A stretch of 64,000 nucleotides of DNA from CAYWBI01 sp964456445. Lineage in GTDB: Bacteria; Calditrichota; Calditrichia; Calditrichales; J004. The position numbers and the translations under genes were made by a program. This document shows positions 60,999 to 64,000 of this stretch, piece after piece. The first letter of the stretch is position 1. Every line of letters starts with the position of its first letter. The notes under the pieces were generated by a model that saw only the letters and a program-made list of their open reading frames with translations, did no database searches and had not been told where the DNA came from. The stretch spans positions 1 to 64,000 of the forward strand of contig CAYWBI010000003.1 of NCBI GenBank assembly GCA_964456445.1, given 5' to 3'.

Positions 60999-62348
60999 TT
61001 AAGCGTTAACGCTATAGATACGCATTTTTTCGCGTAAAGTAGTACGGGAAATATCCAATATTTCTGCGGCTTTTGATTTGTTTCCCTTTGTGCGTAACAA
61101 AACATGATGGATGTGGATACGTTCGAGCTCTTTTAGCGAGCAATTACCAAGATACTCGCTGCTTTGCAGCGAACTTAGATCATTTTGCAGGTTATCAGGG
61201 AAATCTTCGGCCATAATTTGATCACCCTTACTTATGATCACGGCCCGTTCAATAATATTTTTCAATTCTGTTACATTGCCCGGCCAGTTATATTCACGCA
61301 TCATTTGCAGAGCTACAGGTGAAATAGCTTTAAGTTCTTTACCGAGTTGATTGTTATAATATTGCAGATAATAGTTGGATAATTTTTCAATATCGTCCCG
61401 TCGTTCTTTTAATGAAGGCATAACCACTTCAAAGGCTTTTAAACGATAATACAGTCCGGAGTTATAATTTTGATGGCGTACGAACCATTCCAGATCATGG
61501 CGCGTAATACCGATCACCCTTGTTTTGCTTTCTACCACCCGTTTGGAACCAGGCACCATAAACACACGGCCTTCCAGAAACAGCAGCAACTTATTCTGAA
61601 CTTCCAAAGGCATTTTTTCGATATTGGTCAGCACCAATGTGCCATTTGAATATTTTTCAAGCAGGCCCATCCGCGCGGGCCCGTATATTTCCGATGTTTC
61701 GTCCACCCCGAACAAATCGCCCATAAATTCATTTGTGGTGGCGCCCTCACAGTTTTTCTTGTGGAAATGTTCCAGGGACAAATTGTTTTTTTGATGGATT
61801 AATGCCGCGCACAAATTTTTGCCCGTGCCCAAATCCCCGCGGATAAGGCATGGGGCAGATTGGGTTTTACCAACAATATCGATAAATTTGTTTATATTTT
61901 TTATACTTTGGTTGCCACCGATAAGCGATGAAATGGAGTTAAAAGTATTTAGGTTTGATTTAACAAATGAAAAATGATGCGATGAAGTTGCCGAGTTCAA
62001 TTCTTCGAGAATTTCCGGCAGATGGGCTTTGGCCGTTTCCCGGTCGATCACTTTTGATATACGTATATTCAGCAGATTATTGACTTCTTCACTAAGCGGT
62101 TTGTCGCTTAAAAAAACAAATTGAAAATAATATTGATGGTTTGCCTGCTCATACACCCAGGGTGGAATGGCCAGCCAATTTTGCTTTAAATCGACAATAA
62201 ACAGATCATAATAGTTCTGATAGATATGGCGGCGGTTTGCTTCCGCATGCCCCATCATTTCCATTGTAGAGCCAAAATCAGGTTCCTTCTTCAGGAACTC
62301 ATGATATTCGCTCAAATGATCTGAAATAAATATCAGTTTTTTTTGCAT
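60999..62348 (-). CDS. Degenerate NtrC-type regulator (no GAFTGA, altered Walker B), Fis HTH
   Basis: A 449-aa protein started at 62348. Residues 1-120 are receiver-like (LFIVDLKQNW, VFLSDK) but lack a clear acidic pocket. The central AAA+ domain (about 135-380) keeps Walker A (GDLGTGKN, 171-178), the LYYRLKAFEVVMPSLKERRDD arginine-finger region (in part) and NWPGNVTELKNII. Two essentials of sigma-54 activators are gone: the GAFTGA loop is replaced by a short unrelated stretch (DETSEIYGPARMG), and Walker B, normally TLFLDEI, reads TLVLTNI, losing both acids. The C-terminus (about 405-449) is an intact Fis-type HTH (NKSKAAEILDISRTTLREKM). It should bind DNA and perhaps ATP but not drive sigma-54 open-complex formation; it may act as a plain repressor or activator. 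Confidence 0.85.
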   Translation of the reverse strand: MQKKLIFISDHLSEYHEFLKKEPDFGSTMEMMGHAEANRRHIYQNYYDLFIVDLKQNWLAIPPWVYEQANHQYYFQFVFLSDKPLSEEVNNLLNIRISKVIDRETAKAHLPEILEELNSATSSHHFSFVKSNLNTFNSISSLIGGNQSIKNINKFIDIVGKTQSAPCLIRGDLGTGKNLCAALIHQKNNLSLEHFHKKNCEGATTNEFMGDLFGVDETSEIYGPARMGLLEKYSNGTLVLTNIEKMPLEVQNKLLLFLEGRVFMVPGSKRVVESKTRVIGITRHDLEWFVRHQNYNSGLYYRLKAFEVVMPSLKERRDDIEKLSNYYLQYYNNQLGKELKAISPVALQMMREYNWPGNVTELKNIIERAVIISKGDQIMAEDFPDNLQNDLSSLQSSEYLGNCSLKELERIHIHHVLLRTKGNKSKAAEILDISRTTLREKMRIYSVNA

Positions 62349-62607
62349 AATCTTTTTTTCGTTATCATACCCATCGCTACCCGTGAAACCGTTTTCGGCT
62401 TTATAGTGATGCACTCAAGTCTAAAGATTAAAAATATTTTTATCTAAGTGGACCGAAACAATGAGAGCAGAACATTGGGACAAGGAAATGATAAAACCGG
62501 AGATTTTTGCCCGGTAACAGATGCTTCCAGGAAATCAAAGAAAAAAACAAAAAGAGTTTAGTCAAAGGGTATGGGAAATGAAATACAGCTCTAAAAAAAT
62601 GATGATA

Positions 62608-63819
62608 TCAATATTTAATACGGGCAAATTTACGTTTGCCAACTTTTAGCACCCGTGCTTGGCTTAAATCGATTTGAGTAAAAGGGTCGCTTATTTTTTC
62701 GCCATCCACGCTCACGCCGCCGCCCTGCACCAACCTGCGTGCAGCCCCCTTGGATTGGGCTGTTTTGGTAAGAATCATTAAATCATCAATACGCATTTGT
62801 ACGGAACCCGTGTTAAATTCCGGCATCTCATCCGGAATATCTTTTTTCACAAAAAGGTTTTCAAAGGCGCTTTCGGCAGTGGCAACGGCGTCCAATCCAT
62901 GATACATGCGCACAAGGGTGCGCCCAAGATATTTTTTCACGTCCCGTGGATTGGTTGCAGGATCGGCCAATTGTGCCTTTAGTTTAGCCAGCTCCGTGCT
63001 GTCCACATCGCTTATCAGTTCAAAATAACGGAAAATCATTTCATCGGGCAGAGACATTGTTTTCCCATAAATTTCTTTTCCGGGCTCATCGATGCCAATG
63101 TAGTTGCCAAGCGATTTGCTCATACGTTGTTTGCCGTCCAACCCTTCCAAAACGGGCAGGGTAAGGATTATCTGCGGCTCCTGCCCATACTCTTTTTGAA
63201 TATGACGTCCGATAACCAGGTTGAATTTCTGCTCGGTGGCCCCAAGCTCTACATCCGCTTTTATTTCCACGGAATCATAGCCCTGCATCAAAGGATAAAA
63301 AAACTCATGGATACTGATTGGAAGCTGTGCGGTATAGCGTTTGGAAAAATCATCCCGCTCCAGCATACGGGCAACGGTAAACCGGGCGGCCAGACCCATT
63401 ACTTCTTCAAAATTCATTTTTGTAAACCAGTCGCCGTTAAAACGTACCTGTGTTTTCCCTTCGTCCAATATTTTAAAAAATTGTTCCTGATACGTTTTGG
63501 CATGGGCCATTACCTGATCGTGCGACAGCCTGGGACGTGTATTTTTTTTATCGCTCGGGTCCCCGACCATTGCGGTGTAGTCACCGATAATAACCACCAC
63601 CTGATGGCCAAGTTCCTGAAACTGGCGCAGCTTCCGGATGCCTACCGTATGCCCGAGATGAATATCGGGGGCCGTGGGGTCAAACCCTTGTTTAATAATA
63701 AGGGGCTTTTTGAACTTTGCGCTTTTTTCGATTTTTTTTACAAGTTCTTCTTCAGGAAGTATTTCTACCGTACCGCGACGGATCAAATCCATTTGCTCAT
63801 TTACCGATGGAAAGGTCAT
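62608..63819 (-). CDS. tyrS: Tyrosyl-tRNA synthetase
   Basis: Attaches tyrosine to tRNA-Tyr, 403 aa. Class I signatures are HLGH (His54-His57, in DIHLGHTVG) and RMSKS (232-236). The C-terminal ~65 residues are an S4 RNA-binding domain (KGAARRLVQGGGVSVDG). The Arg-Met-Ser-Lys-Ser form and overall layout place it in the second bacterial type (TyrZ-like) rather than the E. coli-like TyrS group with KFGKS. The upstream neighbour is smpB, about 80 bases away on the same strand. Confidence 0.95.
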   Translation of the reverse strand: MTFPSVNEQMDLIRRGTVEILPEEELVKKIEKSAKFKKPLIIKQGFDPTAPDIHLGHTVGIRKLRQFQELGHQVVVIIGDYTAMVGDPSDKKNTRPRLSHDQVMAHAKTYQEQFFKILDEGKTQVRFNGDWFTKMNFEEVMGLAARFTVARMLERDDFSKRYTAQLPISIHEFFYPLMQGYDSVEIKADVELGATEQKFNLVIGRHIQKEYGQEPQIILTLPVLEGLDGKQRMSKSLGNYIGIDEPGKEIYGKTMSLPDEMIFRYFELISDVDSTELAKLKAQLADPATNPRDVKKYLGRTLVRMYHGLDAVATAESAFENLFVKKDIPDEMPEFNTGSVQMRIDDLMILTKTAQSKGAARRLVQGGGVSVDGEKISDPFTQIDLSQARVLKVGKRKFARIKY

Positions 63820-63900
63820 TCTGACTCCAGTTAAAAATCATTATATATGGTTCCGGATATTTTCAATCGGGACACTTAAATTTTTTGATGATCCGGGCTG

Positions 63901-64000
63901 TTAAAAACGTACTTTCTGATCTCTCTGCTCATCACGCTGCGCATCGCGTTTGGCAATGTCCGCCCGTTTATCGTATTTTCGCTTACCACGGGCCAGCGCC
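63901..64000 (-). CDS. smpB: SsrA-binding protein SmpB, C-terminal end (partial)
   Basis: The minus strand from the window edge reads ALARGKRKYDKRADIAKRD, then a charged tail QRDEQRDQKVRF and a stop at 63901. This is the typical end of SmpB, which binds tmRNA and delivers it to stalled ribosomes (trans-translation). The conserved GKxxYDKR element and the basic helical tail that enters the mRNA channel are visible. The start lies outside the window. Confidence 0.9.
   Translation of the reverse strand, partial: ALARGKRKYDKRADIAKRDAQRDEQRDQKVRF

Overview
The window looks like chromosomal DNA from a Gram-negative member of the FCB group (Calditrichaeota/KSB1/Ignavibacteria-like). This is inferred, not proven. 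The pointers are C-terminal sorting domains with the 'NYPNPFNP' signature, a PorV/UPF0164-type outer-membrane protein, a hybrid two-component regulator with propeller and Y_Y_Y sensor domains, a patatin-BamA fusion, DUF4159/DUF4175 genes and a fused E1 alpha/beta 2-oxoacid dehydrogenase. No rRNA, convincing tRNA, CRISPR array or complete insertion sequence was seen.

Layout. 1-7.6 kb (all minus strand): start of an unknown gene, a secreted hypothetical, a lipoprotein esterase, a very basic secreted protein and a 1,349-residue hybrid sensor/AraC regulator. Most of this block is visibly GC-richer than the rest. 8.1-16.5 kb: serA (minus), then murB-murA and a 2-oxoacid dehydrogenase E1-E2 pair (plus). 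16.5-24.6 kb (minus): phosphate transporter with its DUF47 partner, CYTH phosphatase, a small W-x-x-G-H-W repeat protein, aldehyde dehydrogenase and patatin-BamA protein. 24.9-51.8 kb (minus): DUF4175 and DUF4159 genes, a terminator, and upstream of it a tight five-gene unit. In transcription order that unit is a small secreted protein, a giant repeat surface protein (at least about 5,409 aa), a PorV-like barrel with TPRs, a membrane anti-sigma-kinase/PP2C-phosphatase fusion and a STAS antagonist. 52.4-57.1 kb: a c-di-GMP group (GGDEF, TPR, HD-GYP). 57.4-64 kb: thioredoxin-like protein, DUF1697, a beta-helix protein with sorting domain (plus), rplU-rpmA, a degenerate NtrC-type regulator, tyrS and the end of smpB.

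Two 100-N scaffold gaps (4282-4381 and 48643-48742) are each flanked on both sides by the same 55 bases. Collapsing the overlap restores one continuous reading frame in each case: the hybrid regulator and the giant surface protein. The second gap lies inside a 615-bp tandem repeat, so copy number there is uncertain.

The most unusual content is the 29.0-51.8 kb unit. A giant exported protein and a PorV-like protein are encoded with a two-protein partner-switching module. Both module proteins end in domains that resemble the DNA-binding regions of IS3/IS481/IS630-type transposases. The unit ends in a hairpin whose 3' arm also carries the likely ribosome-binding site of the next gene. Other points of note are an NtrC-type regulator that lacks GAFTGA and Walker B residues, and a family of degenerate intergenic palindromes.
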